This document shows positions 1 through 9,917 of a stretch of 64,000 bases of DNA, one piece after another. The notes beneath the pieces are model-generated. The model saw only the letters and a program-made list of their open reading frames with translations. It was not told the DNA's origin and did not search any database. Source of the stretch: Natronobacillus azotifigens (GTDB taxonomy: Bacteria; Bacillota; Bacilli; Bacillales; Amphibacillaceae); NCBI RefSeq assembly GCF_026805325.1, contig NZ_JAPRAT010000007.1, forward strand, positions 61,154-125,153, read 5' to 3'. Within the stretch, counting starts at the first letter, position 1. Each line of letters begins with the position of its first letter. The position numbers were made by a program, and so were the translations under genes.

Positions 1-773
1 GTGCAGTAGTAGTAGATAATACAAGTGCATTTAGAATGGAACATGGGGTACCACTAGTAGTACCAGAAGTGAATGAAGCAGACATTAAGGAACATAAAGG
101 AATTATTGCGAACCCTAATTGTTCGACGATTCAAATGGTAGCGGCACTAAAGCCGATTCAAGATAAATTTGATCTGAAGCGTGTCATTGTCTCTACGTAT
201 CAAGCAGTATCTGGTGCGGGTGCAGAAGCAGTAGAAGAGTTAAAAGATCAATCACAAGCATTTCTTAACGGAGAAGATCTTACTAGTGAGTTATTGCCTG
301 TAAAAGGAGAAGATAAACACTATCCAATTGCTTTTAATGCATTACCACAAATTGATGTTTTCCAAGAAAATGGTTACACATTTGAAGAAATGAAGATGAT
401 TAATGAAACAAAGAAAATTCTTCATACGCAAGAATTATCGGTAGCAGCTACTTGTGTGCGTCTACCATTCTTTACATCCCATGCAGAGAGTGTCTATATT
501 GAAGTTGGGCAGGATAATGTAACGGTTGAAGATTTGCACAAACTATTGGAAGAAGCACCAGGTATAACACTAATGGATGACCCTGCAAATCAAGTTTATC
601 CAACACCACTTGATGCAGCTGGTCACCCAGATGTTTTTGTAGGTAGAATTCGTCGTGATCTAGACCAAGGAAATGGTTTTCATATGTGGGTAGTTTCCGA
701 TAACCTACTCAAAGGAGCCGCTTGGAATTCTGTTCAAATTGCTGAATCGCTTATTAATCACAATTGGCTGTAA
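1..773 (+). CDS. asd: Aspartate-semialdehyde dehydrogenase, C-terminal part (5' end outside window)
   Basis: Reduces aspartyl-4-phosphate to aspartate semialdehyde, the branch point to lysine/DAP, threonine and methionine. The frame is open from base 3, so the gene enters the window from the left; the ATG at 36 is internal. About 257 residues remain of a family usually near 345. The catalytic cysteine lies in NPNCST, and the substrate Arg and catalytic His lie in [12 protein letters not shown] with the expected seven-residue spacing. [13 protein letters not shown] near the end is also typical. dapG starts 14 bp downstream, as in the B. subtilis asd-dapG-dapA operon. The promoter is outside the window. 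Confidence 0.96.
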   Translation, partial: AVVVDNTSAFRMEHGVPLVVPEVNEADIKEHKGIIANPNCSTIQMVAALKPIQDKFDLKRVIVSTYQAVSGAGAEAVEELKDQSQAFLNGEDLTSELLPVKGEDKHYPIAFNALPQIDVFQENGYTFEEMKMINETKKILHTQELSVAATCVRLPFFTSHAESVYIEVGQDNVTVEDLHKLLEEAPGITLMDDPANQVYPTPLDAAGHPDVFVGRIRRDLDQGNGFHMWVVSDNLLKGAAWNSVQIAESLINHNWL

Positions 774-787
774 GTTGAGGTGAATGA

Positions 788-2023
788 ATGGAAATATTAG
801 TACAGAAATTTGGCGGAACTTCGGTTCAGAACAAAGAAACAAGATCACATGCAATAAAGCATATTCAAGCTGCAACCAGAGAAGGGTATAAAGTAGTAGT
901 TGTTGTTTCGGCTATGGGAAGAGCGCCTGAACCATATGCAACAGATTCGCTATTAAGTTTAGTTGATTACCCTGATGGTTACAGTACGAAACGTGAGCAG
1001 GATTTATTGTTATCCTGCGGTGAAGTGATCTCAGCAGTAGTCTTTTCAAATGAACTAAAAGAAAATAAGATTCAATCCACAGCTTTAACAGGCGCTCAAG
1101 CTGGTTTTATTACAAATGAAGAGTATACTGCTGCGAAAATAAAAAAAATGCAAGTAGACCGCGTATTTGAAGAACTACAAGTTAATGATGTTGTTGTAGT
1201 TGCGGGTTTTCAAGGAAAGTCTGAGCGATCAGGTGAAATCACCACATTAGGACGCGGTGGAAGTGATACTTCAGCAGCGGCCCTTGGGGCGGCCCTTGAT
1301 GCAAAGTATGTCGATATTTTTACAGACGTAGATGGCATCATGACTGCAGACCCGCGAATTGTAAAATCGGCACGCACGTTAGACGTGGTGACCTATCATG
1401 AAATTTGTAATTTAGCTTATCAAGGCGCAAAGGTTATTCATCCACGTGCTGTTGAAATTGCAATGCAAGCAAAAATTCCTATTCGTGTACGATCTACTTC
1501 ATCAACGAATTTGGGAACGCTAGTAACAAGTACAACTATTGAAGAAAAAGGAAAAGATATTCCGGATCGATTAATTACAGGAATAGCCCACATGTCAGGT
1601 ATCACGCAAGTAAAGGTAGAGGCAGAAGATCAAATTGATCAACTACATGCAGAAGTTTTCAAGTTAATGGCGGAAGCAGGTATATCCGTTGATTTTATTA
1701 ACATTTTTCCAAATGGTGTTATTTATACTATTCCAGAGGTATTTAGCGAGAAAGCTAAACTATTACTTGAAGAATTATCTTATCAACCCAAGATGATTCA
1801 TCACTGTGCAAAAGTATCATTAGTTGGAGCAGGCATGACAGGTGTTCCTGGAGTAACAGCCAAAATTGTGCAAACATTAACCGATGCCGGGATACAGATC
1901 CTCCAATCAGCAGATAGCCATACAACCATCTGGGTACTTATCTCTCATGATGATCTAGTACCTGCCATCAATGCACTACATGATACATTCGAATTGAATG
2001 GAAAAAATAATCACACTATTTAA
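788..2023 (+). CDS. dapG: Aspartate kinase I (diaminopimelate-sensitive type)
   Basis: Phosphorylates aspartate in the first step of the aspartate family pathway. The 411-residue protein begins with the kinase signature KFGGTSV (residues 7-13). It also has GRGGSDTSAAALGAALDA near residue 155 and FTDVDGIMTADPR near residue 180. The C-terminal 140 residues form paired ACT regulatory domains. The ATG at 788 has the site TTGAGGTG just upstream. Placement between asd and dapA, and the similar length to DapG, favour DapG over the lysine- or threonine-sensitive isozymes; feedback by meso-DAP is inferred from the family. It was probably co-transcribed with asd because no terminator separates them. 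Confidence 0.95.
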   Translation: MEILVQKFGGTSVQNKETRSHAIKHIQAATREGYKVVVVVSAMGRAPEPYATDSLLSLVDYPDGYSTKREQDLLLSCGEVISAVVFSNELKENKIQSTALTGAQAGFITNEEYTAAKIKKMQVDRVFEELQVNDVVVVAGFQGKSERSGEITTLGRGGSDTSAAALGAALDAKYVDIFTDVDGIMTADPRIVKSARTLDVVTYHEICNLAYQGAKVIHPRAVEIAMQAKIPIRVRSTSSTNLGTLVTSTTIEEKGKDIPDRLITGIAHMSGITQVKVEAEDQIDQLHAEVFKLMAEAGISVDFINIFPNGVIYTIPEVFSEKAKLLLEELSYQPKMIHHCAKVSLVGAGMTGVPGVTAKIVQTLTDAGIQILQSADSHTTIWVLISHDDLVPAINALHDTFELNGKNNHTI

Positions 2024-2056
2024 GATGGTTATAAGAGGAAAGGAGACCGGTTTATC

Positions 2057-2920
2057 GTGAATTTCGGAAAGCTGTTAACAGCTATGGTTACCCCATTTAA
2101 TGAACAAAACAAAGTTGATTATGATAAAGTAACCGAGTTAATTGAGTATTTAATTGATCAAGATTCTGATGGTCTAATTATCGCAGGAACAACAGGTGAA
2201 TCACCAACACTGACAAATGAAGAAAAAGTACAACTGTTCAAACATACAGTAAAAGTGGTGAATGGACGCGTTCCAATCATTGCAGGTACGGGATCAAATA
2301 ATACAAAGAATTCGATCGCGTTAACGAAAGAAGCAGAAGAAGCGGGTGTTGATGCGCTTTTGCTTGTTACTCCATATTATAATAAACCCAATCAAGCAGG
2401 ATTGTATCAACATTTCTTAGCGTTAGCAGAGTCTACTTCATTACCAATTATGTTGTACAATATTCCAGGCCGAACAATGGTGCATTTGACAGTGGAAACC
2501 ATTGTTGCGTTATCTAAAATAGATAATATTGTTTCTGTTAAAGAATCTAGTGGTAATTTAGATGCCATTTCTCAGATTATTGAACAAACAGATGATAGCT
2601 TCACGGTTTATAGTGGCGATGACAGCTTAACATTGCCGTTAAAATCAATTGGAGCAGATGGGGTAGTATCTGTTTCTTCTCATATTGTTGGGAAAGAGAT
2701 GAAGCAAATGTTAAATGCGTATGATGAGGGGAACGTAAAAGAAGCGGCAGCGATCCATCGTCGCTTATTACCAATTATGCGAGGGTTATTTATGGCCCCA
2801 TCACCCGCTCCAGTGAAAGCTGCACTGCGTATGAAAGGAATAGAAACCGGAAGTGTACGCTTGCCATTAGTTAATTTAAATGAAATGGAAGAGAAAATTA
2901 TACAAGAATTATTAAAATAA
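2057..2920 (+). CDS. dapA: 4-hydroxy-tetrahydrodipicolinate synthase
   Basis: Condenses pyruvate with aspartate semialdehyde, committing carbon to DAP, lysine and, in sporulating cells, dipicolinate. The 287-residue TIM-barrel protein shows GTTGES near residue 44 (pyruvate binding), the catalytic tyrosine in YNIPGRT near residue 135, and the Schiff-base lysine in VSVKESSGN near residue 162. The start is a GTG at 2057 behind a strong AAAGGAGA site 7 bp upstream. It is the last gene of the asd-dapG-dapA run and is followed by a clear terminator. In B. subtilis the next gene is rnjB; here there is a repeat element instead. Confidence 0.96.
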   Translation: MNFGKLLTAMVTPFNEQNKVDYDKVTELIEYLIDQDSDGLIIAGTTGESPTLTNEEKVQLFKHTVKVVNGRVPIIAGTGSNNTKNSIALTKEAEEAGVDALLLVTPYYNKPNQAGLYQHFLALAESTSLPIMLYNIPGRTMVHLTVETIVALSKIDNIVSVKESSGNLDAISQIIEQTDDSFTVYSGDDSLTLPLKSIGADGVVSVSSHIVGKEMKQMLNAYDEGNVKEAAAIHRRLLPIMRGLFMAPSPAPVKAALRMKGIETGSVRLPLVNLNEMEEKIIQELLK

Positions 2921-2934
2921 AGCAAAGGACGGTT

Positions 2935-2978
2935 AAATAGCGTTTGTGAGTAAAAACTCACCAGCGCTATTTTTTTTA
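2935..2978 (+). terminator. Rho-independent terminator after dapA
   Basis: A GC-containing stem (AAATAGCG with CGCTATTT outside, GTGAG with CTCAC inside) is followed by eight T residues. It closes the dap operon. Confidence 0.9.
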
Positions 2979-2999
2979 ATTGAATATAGAAAAACACTT

Positions 3000-3035
3000 A
3001 GTAAATACATAAAACAAAGTATTTATGTATTTACT
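3000..3035. repeat. 14-bp perfect inverted repeat beside the repeat element
   Basis: AGTAAATACATAAA at 3000-3013 is exactly complementary to 3022-3035, with an 8-nt loop. It is AT-only in character and has no T run. It abuts the outer end of the 52-bp-unit repeat element that follows. Confidence 0.7.
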
Positions 3036-3362
3036 GTGAATTAACGAATCTTGGTGTATGTGGACGATTTGGCGAGGTTGCAGGACTTTTTAGGGTTTAA
3101 CCTATGTGAAAGTGGTCGTTTCGACGAGGTTAGCACCATTTTTCACCCTGAACCTAGACAAGATTAGTCATCTTGACGAGGTTAAGTGCATTTTTCACCC
3201 TCAACCTAGGCAAGATCAGTCATCTTGATGAGGTTAGAGCTATTTTTCACTCTGAACCTAGACGAAAAACTGCCTTAGAGAAGTTACAGTATTTTTTAAT
3301 CCTCCATCCTCACGTGAACTTCGTTAAAGTTATGAAGTTAAATCATCCACATTGTTTCCGTC
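3030..3362 (-). repeat. Dispersed 52-bp-unit repeat element, copy A (inverted orientation)
   Basis: Read on the minus strand this shows the same plan as the copies at 22501, 41730 and 58695. It starts with a head containing GACGGAAACAATGTG and TTCACGTGAGGATGGAGG. Tandem units of about 52 bp follow, each beginning AACCTCGTC or AACCTCATC and carrying TAGGTT about 28 nt later. The tail reads AAGATTCGTTAATTCACAGT. It mixes both body types found elsewhere (CAAGA...TCTTG and CGAAA...TTTCA). It occupies the place where rnjB lies in B. subtilis. An open frame runs through it into tepA, but that is not coding in my view. Confidence 0.85.
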
Positions 3363-3490
3363 ATAAGCGAATATTGAAGAATAGCGATATTGAGAAAGCA
3401 CAAACCTGTCTGCATTATTTGAGATTGTTTTTTGTTCGTATTTTCCTTATATTATCGCTCATACTAGTGAGAGGAGAAAGGAGCGAAAAA

Positions 3491-4219
3491 ATGACAAATA
3501 CAGAAAAAAGTAAAGGTCAGAATCAGAATAATGAAGAAAAAGCAACATTAGTAGATCGTATTCAACAGTTAGGACAAAGTAACATCCCTACTGCACCTGA
3601 TTCGAACATTCATGTATTAACAATCATTGGACAAGTAGAGGGGCATATGCAATTACCGCCACAAAACAAAACAACAAAGTATGAACATTTATTGCCACAA
3701 TTGATTGCAATTGAACAAAATCCAAAAATCGAAGGGCTAATTGTTCTATTAAACACGGTAGGTGGTGACGTGGAGGCAGGTTTAGCGCTTGCTGAAATGA
3801 TCGCATCTTTATCAAAACCAACCGTTTCTGTTGTTTTAGGTGGCGGACATTCTATCGGTGTACCAATTGCATGTGCAGTTGATTACTCCTTTATAGTACC
3901 TTCTGCAACGATGACAATACATCCAGTTCGTTTAACAGGATTAGTCATCGGTGTGCCTCAAACGTTTGAGTATTTAGACAAAATGCAAGAGCGTGTGATC
4001 CAGTTCATTACTAATCATTCGAATGTATCCAATGATAAACTGAAAGAACTGATGTTTGAAAAAGGAAACTTAACAAGAGATATTGGGACAAATGTAGTCG
4101 GCAATGATGCGGTTGACTGCGGGTTGATTGATGCAGTAGGCGGTGTGAAGGATGCACTAGAAAAAATTAATTCTCTAATCAGCGAAAGAAATAATCCAGA
4201 AGAAGTTGTCTTGCAATGA
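3491..4219 (+). CDS. tepA: ClpP-class serine peptidase TepA (translocation-enhancing protein)
   Basis: ClpP/crotonase-fold peptidase of the TepA type, proposed in B. subtilis to assist protein export. With the start at ATG 3491 it has 242 residues. The region shows a ClpP-like core: [19 protein letters not shown], then the nucleophile serine in [11 protein letters not shown], and the histidine in MTIHPVR. The chosen start follows GAGAGGAGAAAGGAG, a strong ribosome site 6-10 bp upstream. The frame is open back to about 3173, but that stretch is repeat element and lacks a ribosome site. ylzJ overlaps its stop by 4 bp, and ftsK/spoIIIE follows, as in B. subtilis. Confidence 0.9.
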   Translation: MTNTEKSKGQNQNNEEKATLVDRIQQLGQSNIPTAPDSNIHVLTIIGQVEGHMQLPPQNKTTKYEHLLPQLIAIEQNPKIEGLIVLLNTVGGDVEAGLALAEMIASLSKPTVSVVLGGGHSIGVPIACAVDYSFIVPSATMTIHPVRLTGLVIGVPQTFEYLDKMQERVIQFITNHSNVSNDKLKELMFEKGNLTRDIGTNVVGNDAVDCGLIDAVGGVKDALEKINSLISERNNPEEVVLQ

Positions 4220-4413
4220 TACATTACACACCATTACATCAACAAGAGATTTTCCCAATTGACCAAGAAGTATATCAAAATCAAGTAATGATCAAGCAAG
4301 GGAACAGTGTATATTATTTTGATCGATTAAATGAACAAGATTATCGAGTGGCCCAAATTATCTCTACCAATCCTTATGATTATATGCAGCATGATCATAT
4401 AGATATGCTATAA
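4216..4413 (+). CDS. ylzJ: YlzJ-like small protein
   Basis: A 65-residue protein of unknown function found between tepA and spoIIIE in Bacillaceae. Its ATG overlaps the tepA stop (ATGA), so translation is probably coupled. The start [14 protein letters not shown] and the middle segment with YYFDRL resemble the YlzJ family as I know it. It has no membrane segment and no cysteine, and is mildly acidic. A terminator follows, so tepA-ylzJ forms a unit separate from ftsK. Confidence 0.75.
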   Translation: MIHYTPLHQQEIFPIDQEVYQNQVMIKQGNSVYYFDRLNEQDYRVAQIISTNPYDYMQHDHIDML

Positions 4414-4434
4414 TAGAGACAAAGTAATTGAATG

Positions 4435-4511
4435 AAGCAACATAGGTATAAACGAAAGGTAAATCCTTGTCGATATGGCTAGGATTTACCTTTACCTATT
4501 CATTGCTTTTT
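4435..4511 (+). terminator. Long terminator hairpin between ylzJ and ftsK/spoIIIE
   Basis: AAAGGTAAATCCT (4455-4467) pairs perfectly with 4481-4493. Outer arms AAGCAA/TTGCTT and ATAGGT/ACCTAT extend the stem, and a run of T follows at 4505-4511. It ends only about 6 bp before the ftsK ribosome site, so it could also act as an attenuator. Confidence 0.75.
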
Positions 4512-4530
4512 TGACTGGAGGAAAATGTTC

Positions 4531-6828
4531 ATGGCAAAAAAGAAAGCAAAGAAAAAAACAAATACAAATAAATTGAAAGAACAATTAAAGTTTGAACTTT
4601 TAGGGATTCTATGTATTCTCCTCGCTGTGTTTGGTAGTGGAGCTGCTGCAATTAGTGATGGCTTGATACCTGTATGGCTAGAGAATATTTTCCGATTCTT
4701 TTTTGGTGGTTGGTATATGATCGCCTCCCTATCATTCCTTTCTATTGGTATCTATTTATTAATAAAAAGAAAACTACCTAATTTATATACTCGAAAAATT
4801 ATTGGATTGTTCATTATTTTTTTTGGCATCTTATTATTCACTCATATTCAAAGCTATCAATCTATTATTGAAACAAGACAAGAAAACATCTCCATCATTC
4901 GGGAAACGTTTTCTAATTATCTTGGTTATGTAAATGGAAATGTTGATGCCGTCTATTTAGGTGGAGGAATGATCGGGGCATTATTATTTGCATTTAGTTA
5001 CATATTATTTTCTGAAACAGGTGCACGAATTGTTGCAATTTTTGCTGTTATTATTGGTTTATTGTTTGTAACCAATTTTTCTCTTGGTACATTTCTTGAA
5101 AAAAGATGGGGACAAACAAAAAAATCACTCAGTGAAAAAATGAAAAATTGGAAGCAATCGCGTCGTGAAAAACAATTGAAAAAGAGAGAACAAAAAGAGA
5201 TAGACATTGAACAAGAAGCAGTAACGCTAGATGTAGAACCTGTGATAGAAGAATTTACTGAAATTGCATATGCAGAAGAACCTGAAGTTATTGAACAAAA
5301 AGATAACGATACTGAGAAAACGGTTCCTGCCAAGGAAGAGATGAATGCGTCAGCGGATAATGAAGAGCCAATGGAAGTTGAAGTCGCTCCAATGACAGCG
5401 ATGGAAAATGTTGATTATGTCTTACCATCAATAAACTTATTACGTGAGCCTGCAAATAAGAAGCAGCAACAAGAAAGAGGCCTGATTCAGGCGACTGTTA
5501 GAAAGTTAGAACGTACTTTTCAAAGTTTTGGAGTAAAAGCAAAGGTAACACGTGTCCATGTCGGACCGGCAGTTACGAAATATGAAGTATATCCAGAAGC
5601 GGGGGTTAAGGTTAGTAAAATTGTTAATCTACACGATGATTTAGCACTTGCTTTAGCAGCGAAGGATATACGTATTGAAGCACCGATTCCCGGAAAATCC
5701 GCCATTGGTATAGAAGTTCCTAACAGTGAAGTCTCTATGGTTTCATTGAGGGAAGTATTAGAAACAAAACAAGCCCAGAATGGCTCGATCTTATCGTTTG
5801 TTTTAGGAAGAGACATTTCAGGAGACGCTGTAGTCGCCGAATTAAATAAGATGCCACACTTACTAGTTGCTGGGGCCACTGGTAGTGGGAAAAGTGTATG
5901 TATCAATGGGATTATTACGAGCATCTTAATGCGTGCGAAACCGCATGAAGTAAAGATGATGATGATTGACCCGAAGAAGGTAGAGCTGAACATATACAAC
6001 GGAATTCCACATTTGCTTGCTCCAGTTGTAACTGACGCTAAGAAAGCTTCACAAGCATTAAAGAAAGTTGTTGCTGAAATGGAGCGCAGGTATGAATTGT
6101 TTTCAGATACCGCTAACCGGAACATTGAAGGTTACAATAGCTATATTAAAAGACATAATCAGACGGTATCAGAAGAAGAAGCACAGCCGTTATTGCCATA
6201 TATTGTTGTTTTAGTAGATGAATTGGCCGATTTAATGATGGTTGCATCTAAAGAAGTAGAAGATGCAATTACTCGACTTGCACAAATGGCACGTGCAGCT
6301 GGAATACATCTAATCATTGCAACCCAAAGACCATCTGTAGATGTTATTACTGGAGTCATTAAAGCAAATATTCCTTCACGTATTGCCTTTAGTGTATCGT
6401 CTCAAACGGATTCAAGAACGATCTTAGATTCAGGAGGAGCAGAGAAATTACTTGGTAGAGGGGATATGCTTTTTATTCCAGTAGGATCTTCAAAACCAAC
6501 ACGTATTCAAGGTGCTTTTTTATCTGATGAAGAAGTAGAAGAGATTGTCGATCATTGTATTGAACAACAAAAGGCTCATTATCAAGACGAAATGATTCCC
6601 GAAGAAGTTGAGGTTAAAGATGAAAAGCCTGAAGATGAATTGTTTGATGATGCGGTTCAGATGATTATTGAAATGCAAAGTGCGAGTGTGTCTATGTTAC
6701 AACGACGCTTTCGAATTGGTTATACGAGAGCAGCTAGATTAATTGATATGATGGAGGATCGTGGTATTGTAGGACCATATGAAGGATCAAAACCTCGTAC
6801 GGTTTTAGTTACCGAGTATCCCGATTAA
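4531..6828 (+). CDS. spoIIIE: DNA translocase FtsK/SpoIIIE
   Basis: Hexameric ATP-driven DNA pump that moves chromosome into the forespore or clears the septum. The 765-residue protein has four to five N-terminal membrane helices (about residues 22-180), an acidic linker to about residue 300, then the motor. The motor has Walker A GATGSGKS near residue 450 and Walker [11 protein letters not shown] near residue 565. The C-terminal gamma winged helix (about 700-760) contains [21 protein letters not shown] 4531 is preferred over ATG 4525 because GGAGG at 4517-4521 is 9 nt from the former and only 3 from the latter. The position after tepA-ylzJ identifies SpoIIIE rather than SftA. Confidence 0.93.
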   Translation: MAKKKAKKKTNTNKLKEQLKFELLGILCILLAVFGSGAAAISDGLIPVWLENIFRFFFGGWYMIASLSFLSIGIYLLIKRKLPNLYTRKIIGLFIIFFGILLFTHIQSYQSIIETRQENISIIRETFSNYLGYVNGNVDAVYLGGGMIGALLFAFSYILFSETGARIVAIFAVIIGLLFVTNFSLGTFLEKRWGQTKKSLSEKMKNWKQSRREKQLKKREQKEIDIEQEAVTLDVEPVIEEFTEIAYAEEPEVIEQKDNDTEKTVPAKEEMNASADNEEPMEVEVAPMTAMENVDYVLPSINLLREPANKKQQQERGLIQATVRKLERTFQSFGVKAKVTRVHVGPAVTKYEVYPEAGVKVSKIVNLHDDLALALAAKDIRIEAPIPGKSAIGIEVPNSEVSMVSLREVLETKQAQNGSILSFVLGRDISGDAVVAELNKMPHLLVAGATGSGKSVCINGIITSILMRAKPHEVKMMMIDPKKVELNIYNGIPHLLAPVVTDAKKASQALKKVVAEMERRYELFSDTANRNIEGYNSYIKRHNQTVSEEEAQPLLPYIVVLVDELADLMMVASKEVEDAITRLAQMARAAGIHLIIATQRPSVDVITGVIKANIPSRIAFSVSSQTDSRTILDSGGAEKLLGRGDMLFIPVGSSKPTRIQGAFLSDEEVEEIVDHCIEQQKAHYQDEMIPEEVEVKDEKPEDELFDDAVQMIIEMQSASVSMLQRRFRIGYTRAARLIDMMEDRGIVGPYEGSKPRTVLVTEYPD

Positions 6829-6854
6829 GAGTAATCGCTAGGAAAAAAGCTTAC

Positions 6855-6892
6855 AAACACGACTTTTATTAAATCTGAAGTCGTGTTTTTTG
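6855..6892 (+). terminator. Terminator after spoIIIE
   Basis: AAACACGACTT (6855-6865) pairs with 6878-6888 across a 12-nt loop, followed by a T-rich tract. Confidence 0.9.
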
Positions 6893-6894
6893 TT

Positions 6895-7255
6895 TGCATG
6901 ATAAGCAGAGACAATTTAATCTCTCTTAGTTTTTCTAACTACCTTTGTAGAAGGAATTCAATGATACAGCATAGGTCATTCAACTACTCAAAAGCGAATG
7001 AAACACAAAAAACAGGGTAATTTACTGGATAAAGTTATCATTAAATAATATTGCTCATCAAGTTTATGTTGGAGCAGCCGTCTGTAAGAATGCTACTTCA
7101 AATAAGAAGAAAAATGATGCTAGTTTAAGCGAGAGTAATCGACGGTGCTCACCCAAAAGAATTCAAGTCAGTATAGGTCTAAGCCCCAAAAAGCAAATGG
7201 GAAGCTCCTGATCTTAAAGGAAACAAAAAAAAATATACAGAAAGAGGTCTGGTAA
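6895..7255. other. Non-coding stretch between spoIIIE and ymfF
   Basis: No convincing gene. B. subtilis carries ymfC, ymfD and ymfE here. One plus-strand frame stays open for about 55 codons around 7030-7215 but has no ribosome site or recognisable motif, so it may be the remnant of a lost gene or chance. Confidence 0.5.
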
Positions 7256-7284
7256 TTGTTACCGAACTATTTTTCCTGTAAAAT
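7256..7284 (+). promoter_or_regulatory. Candidate sigma-A promoter for ymfF-ymfH-ymfI
   Basis: TTGTTA (7256-7261), 17-bp spacer, TAAAAT (7279-7284), about 65 bp upstream of ymfF. Consistent with an independent transcription unit after the spoIIIE terminator. Confidence 0.5.
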
Positions 7285-7348
7285 ATATTGTTGGAGTCAT
7301 AGATGGGCAATCTAAATAGATGAAGCGTGAATAAAAGGAGGAGTTTAA

Positions 7349-8647
7349 ATGTTACAAGTAAATGAACATACGATAATGAAAAATGGATATCGTTTGCATA
7401 TTATCAATAGTAAAAAATTTAAGACGATTCATTTTACAGCAAAATTACGAACGAATTTAGATCGCGAAGCAATTACTAAGCGAGCGTTATTGCCTTTTGT
7501 TTTACAGCAAGGCACGGAAAAATATCCAAGTTCGAATTTGTTCCGACGGGCACTAGATGAGCTATATGGCTCAGTGATGTCTATTGATGGTGCAAAAAAA
7601 GGGGATCATCATATTCTGAGTATCCGTATGGAGGTCGCAAACCAAGCATATTTAACCACAGAGAAAAATATTTTAGCAGAAGGAATCCAATTTTTAAAGG
7701 AAGTTATTTTTCAACCTAAAACGGTGAATGGAAGCTTTGATCCAAAGGTTGTTGAACGTGAAAAGCAAACATTAGCTCAAAAGATTGCTTCGATAATTGA
7801 TGATAAAATGAGCTATGCAAATATGCGATTAATCGATGAGATGTGTGAACAAGAGTCTTATCGTTTCCATGTGCATGGTTATCCGGAAGATTTACCAGGT
7901 ATTGATGCCGAAAATTTATTCGAATATTACCAAAACTGTTTGAAGCATGATGAAATGGATCTTTATTTACTTGGAGATTTTGAGGGGATGGATGTTGAGT
8001 CTCTGGTAGCAGATCATTTTGATCGTACACCGCCATCACCAATCCCATCGAATGAACGGCTGTTGAAACCAGTTCATGAATCGAAAGAAATTATTGAAGA
8101 ACAAATGGTGCAACAAGGGAAGTTGCATCTAGGATTCCGAACAAATATCACCTTTGCTGACGCGGACTATCCAGCATTACAAATATTTAATGCAATTTTC
8201 GGTGGTTTCCCTAGTTCAAAATTGTTTATTAACGTACGAGAAAAAAATAGTTTGGCTTATTATGCGACATCACGATTTGAGAGTCATAAAGGCTTATTAT
8301 TTGTGTTTAGTGGGATTGATCCAAAGGAATATCGGAAAGCAAAGCAGATCATTTTAGAACAAGTAGAAGCAATGCAAACTGGTGATTTTACAGAAGAGCA
8401 AATCACGGAAGCAAAAAAACTCGTTCAAAATCAATACAAAGAGACATTGGATGATCCATTCGGAATAATTGAAGTATTATTTAATCAAACATTAGCAGAT
8501 ACAAATCGCACAATTGAAGAATTTTTTGGACAACTAAATCAAACGACAAAAGAAGAGTTAATTGCTGTAGCTAACAAATTAGAACTAGATACAGTTTACT
8601 TTTTAACGGCACAAGGAGGTAAAACAGATGGCGAAAAAACATTATGA
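7349..8647 (+). CDS. ymfF: M16 peptidase-like protein YmfF (EF-P modification-associated)
   Basis: A 432-residue pitrilysin-fold protein. Unlike its partner YmfH it shows no HxxEH zinc motif, so it is probably the non-catalytic half of an M16B-type pair. C-terminal sequence such as NAIFGGFPSSKLFINVREKNSLAYY is typical of M16 C-domains. Ribosome site AAAGGAGGAG precedes ATG 7349. It overlaps ymfH by 20 bp, implying coupled translation. The family is annotated as associated with 5-aminopentanol modification of elongation factor P because it neighbours ymfI; the biochemical role is not established from sequence. Confidence 0.88.
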   Translation: MLQVNEHTIMKNGYRLHIINSKKFKTIHFTAKLRTNLDREAITKRALLPFVLQQGTEKYPSSNLFRRALDELYGSVMSIDGAKKGDHHILSIRMEVANQAYLTTEKNILAEGIQFLKEVIFQPKTVNGSFDPKVVEREKQTLAQKIASIIDDKMSYANMRLIDEMCEQESYRFHVHGYPEDLPGIDAENLFEYYQNCLKHDEMDLYLLGDFEGMDVESLVADHFDRTPPSPIPSNERLLKPVHESKEIIEEQMVQQGKLHLGFRTNITFADADYPALQIFNAIFGGFPSSKLFINVREKNSLAYYATSRFESHKGLLFVFSGIDPKEYRKAKQIILEQVEAMQTGDFTEEQITEAKKLVQNQYKETLDDPFGIIEVLFNQTLADTNRTIEEFFGQLNQTTKEELIAVANKLELDTVYFLTAQGGKTDGEKTL

Positions 8648-9917
8648 GCAACTAAAAGAAACAGTATACAGTGAAACGTTACCGAACGGATTACGCGTTT
8701 TGTTAATGCCAAAACCTGAAATGACCCAAACGTTTGGGATTTTCACAACAGATTATGGTTCCATTGATCAATCTTTTGTCCCTATTAATGAAAAAGATCT
8801 TATTACCGTACCTGATGGTATCGCACATTTTCTAGAACATAAATTGTTTGAAAAAGAAGATCATGATGTGTTTCAATTCTTTACACAACGCGGTGCTTCT
8901 GCCAATGCTTACACGTCGTTTACGAAAACTGCCTATTTATTTACGGCAACATCAGACATAGCTGAAAATGCTACAACCTTATTAGATTTTGTTCAAGACC
9001 CCTATTTTTCTGATGCCTCTGTTGAAAAAGAAAAGGGTATTATTGCACAAGAAATTCAAATGTATGATGATCAACCAGATTGGCGTGCATTTTTTGGTGT
9101 AATTGATGCACTATATCATCATCATCCCGTTCAAATTGATATTGCGGGTACAGTTGAGTCGATACAGGCTATATCGAAAGAAGATTTGTATACTTGTTAC
9201 CATACTTTTTATCATCCAAGCAATATGATCTTCACGTTGACTGGAAACTTCGATCCAGATGAAATGATGGAACTTATACGTAAAAATCAAGCAGAGAAAA
9301 ATTTTGAAAAAGTAGAAACGATTAAACGCGATCTTCCCGTTGAACCAACTACTGTGAACAAAAAAAATGCTTCCATTGAAATGCCAGTGTCTATTTCTAA
9401 ATGTATGATTGGGATTAAAGAAGAACAGGTAAAAATCACGGACACATTTATGGCTGAAGAACTGATGGCAGATATGTTGTTGGATTATTTTTATTCGAAG
9501 AGTGGAGAATACTACCAAGAATTGTATGATGGTGATCTTATTGATGCAAAATTTGGATTTGAGTCACATCGTCAAAAGAATTTTGCTTTTTCTATTATAG
9601 GTGGCAATACGAATAAGCCAGATGTATTTGCAGAAAAGATAAAACAACAATTAGCAAGTTGGAAAACATATCAATTAACAGATGAAGCTTTTTTACGCAT
9701 GAAAAAGAAGAAAATTGGGGAAGTACTAAGAGAGATGAACAGTATGTCTGATGTTGCGAATCAGCTTACGCATTATGAGATGATAGGTTTCGATTTCTTT
9801 GACCTTTTACCAACCCTTGAAAAATTAACAAAAGATCAAGTAAATCAATTTCTGAATCACTGGATTATCGAAGAAAATATCGCAGTATTTCAAGTGAATC
9901 CAAGTGAGCAAAAATAA
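8628..9917 (+). CDS. ymfH: M16 family zinc peptidase YmfH
   Basis: A 429-residue M16B metallopeptidase with the inverted zinc motif HFLEH near residue 68, and the downstream glutamate region around EKEKGIIAQEIQMYDD near residue 135. GASANAYTSFTKTAYLF is characteristic of the family. The start ATG 8628 lies inside ymfF behind AAGGAGGT, and the stop is directly abutted by the ymfI start. Likely forms a heterodimer with YmfF. Its substrate is unknown; genome context ties it to EF-P modification (ymfI next door, ynbB further down this window). Confidence 0.88.
   Translation: MAKKHYEQLKETVYSETLPNGLRVLLMPKPEMTQTFGIFTTDYGSIDQSFVPINEKDLITVPDGIAHFLEHKLFEKEDHDVFQFFTQRGASANAYTSFTKTAYLFTATSDIAENATTLLDFVQDPYFSDASVEKEKGIIAQEIQMYDDQPDWRAFFGVIDALYHHHPVQIDIAGTVESIQAISKEDLYTCYHTFYHPSNMIFTLTGNFDPDEMMELIRKNQAEKNFEKVETIKRDLPVEPTTVNKKNASIEMPVSISKCMIGIKEEQVKITDTFMAEELMADMLLDYFYSKSGEYYQELYDGDLIDAKFGFESHRQKNFAFSIIGGNTNKPDVFAEKIKQQLASWKTYQLTDEAFLRMKKKKIGEVLREMNSMSDVANQLTHYEMIGFDFFDLLPTLEKLTKDQVNQFLNHWIIEENIAVFQVNPSEQK

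Noticed and set aside
3173..3490. A long upstream extension of the tepA reading frame
   Set aside because: It passes through the repeat element, has no ribosome site, and would make the protein about 100 residues longer than the family. ATG 3491 has a strong site.
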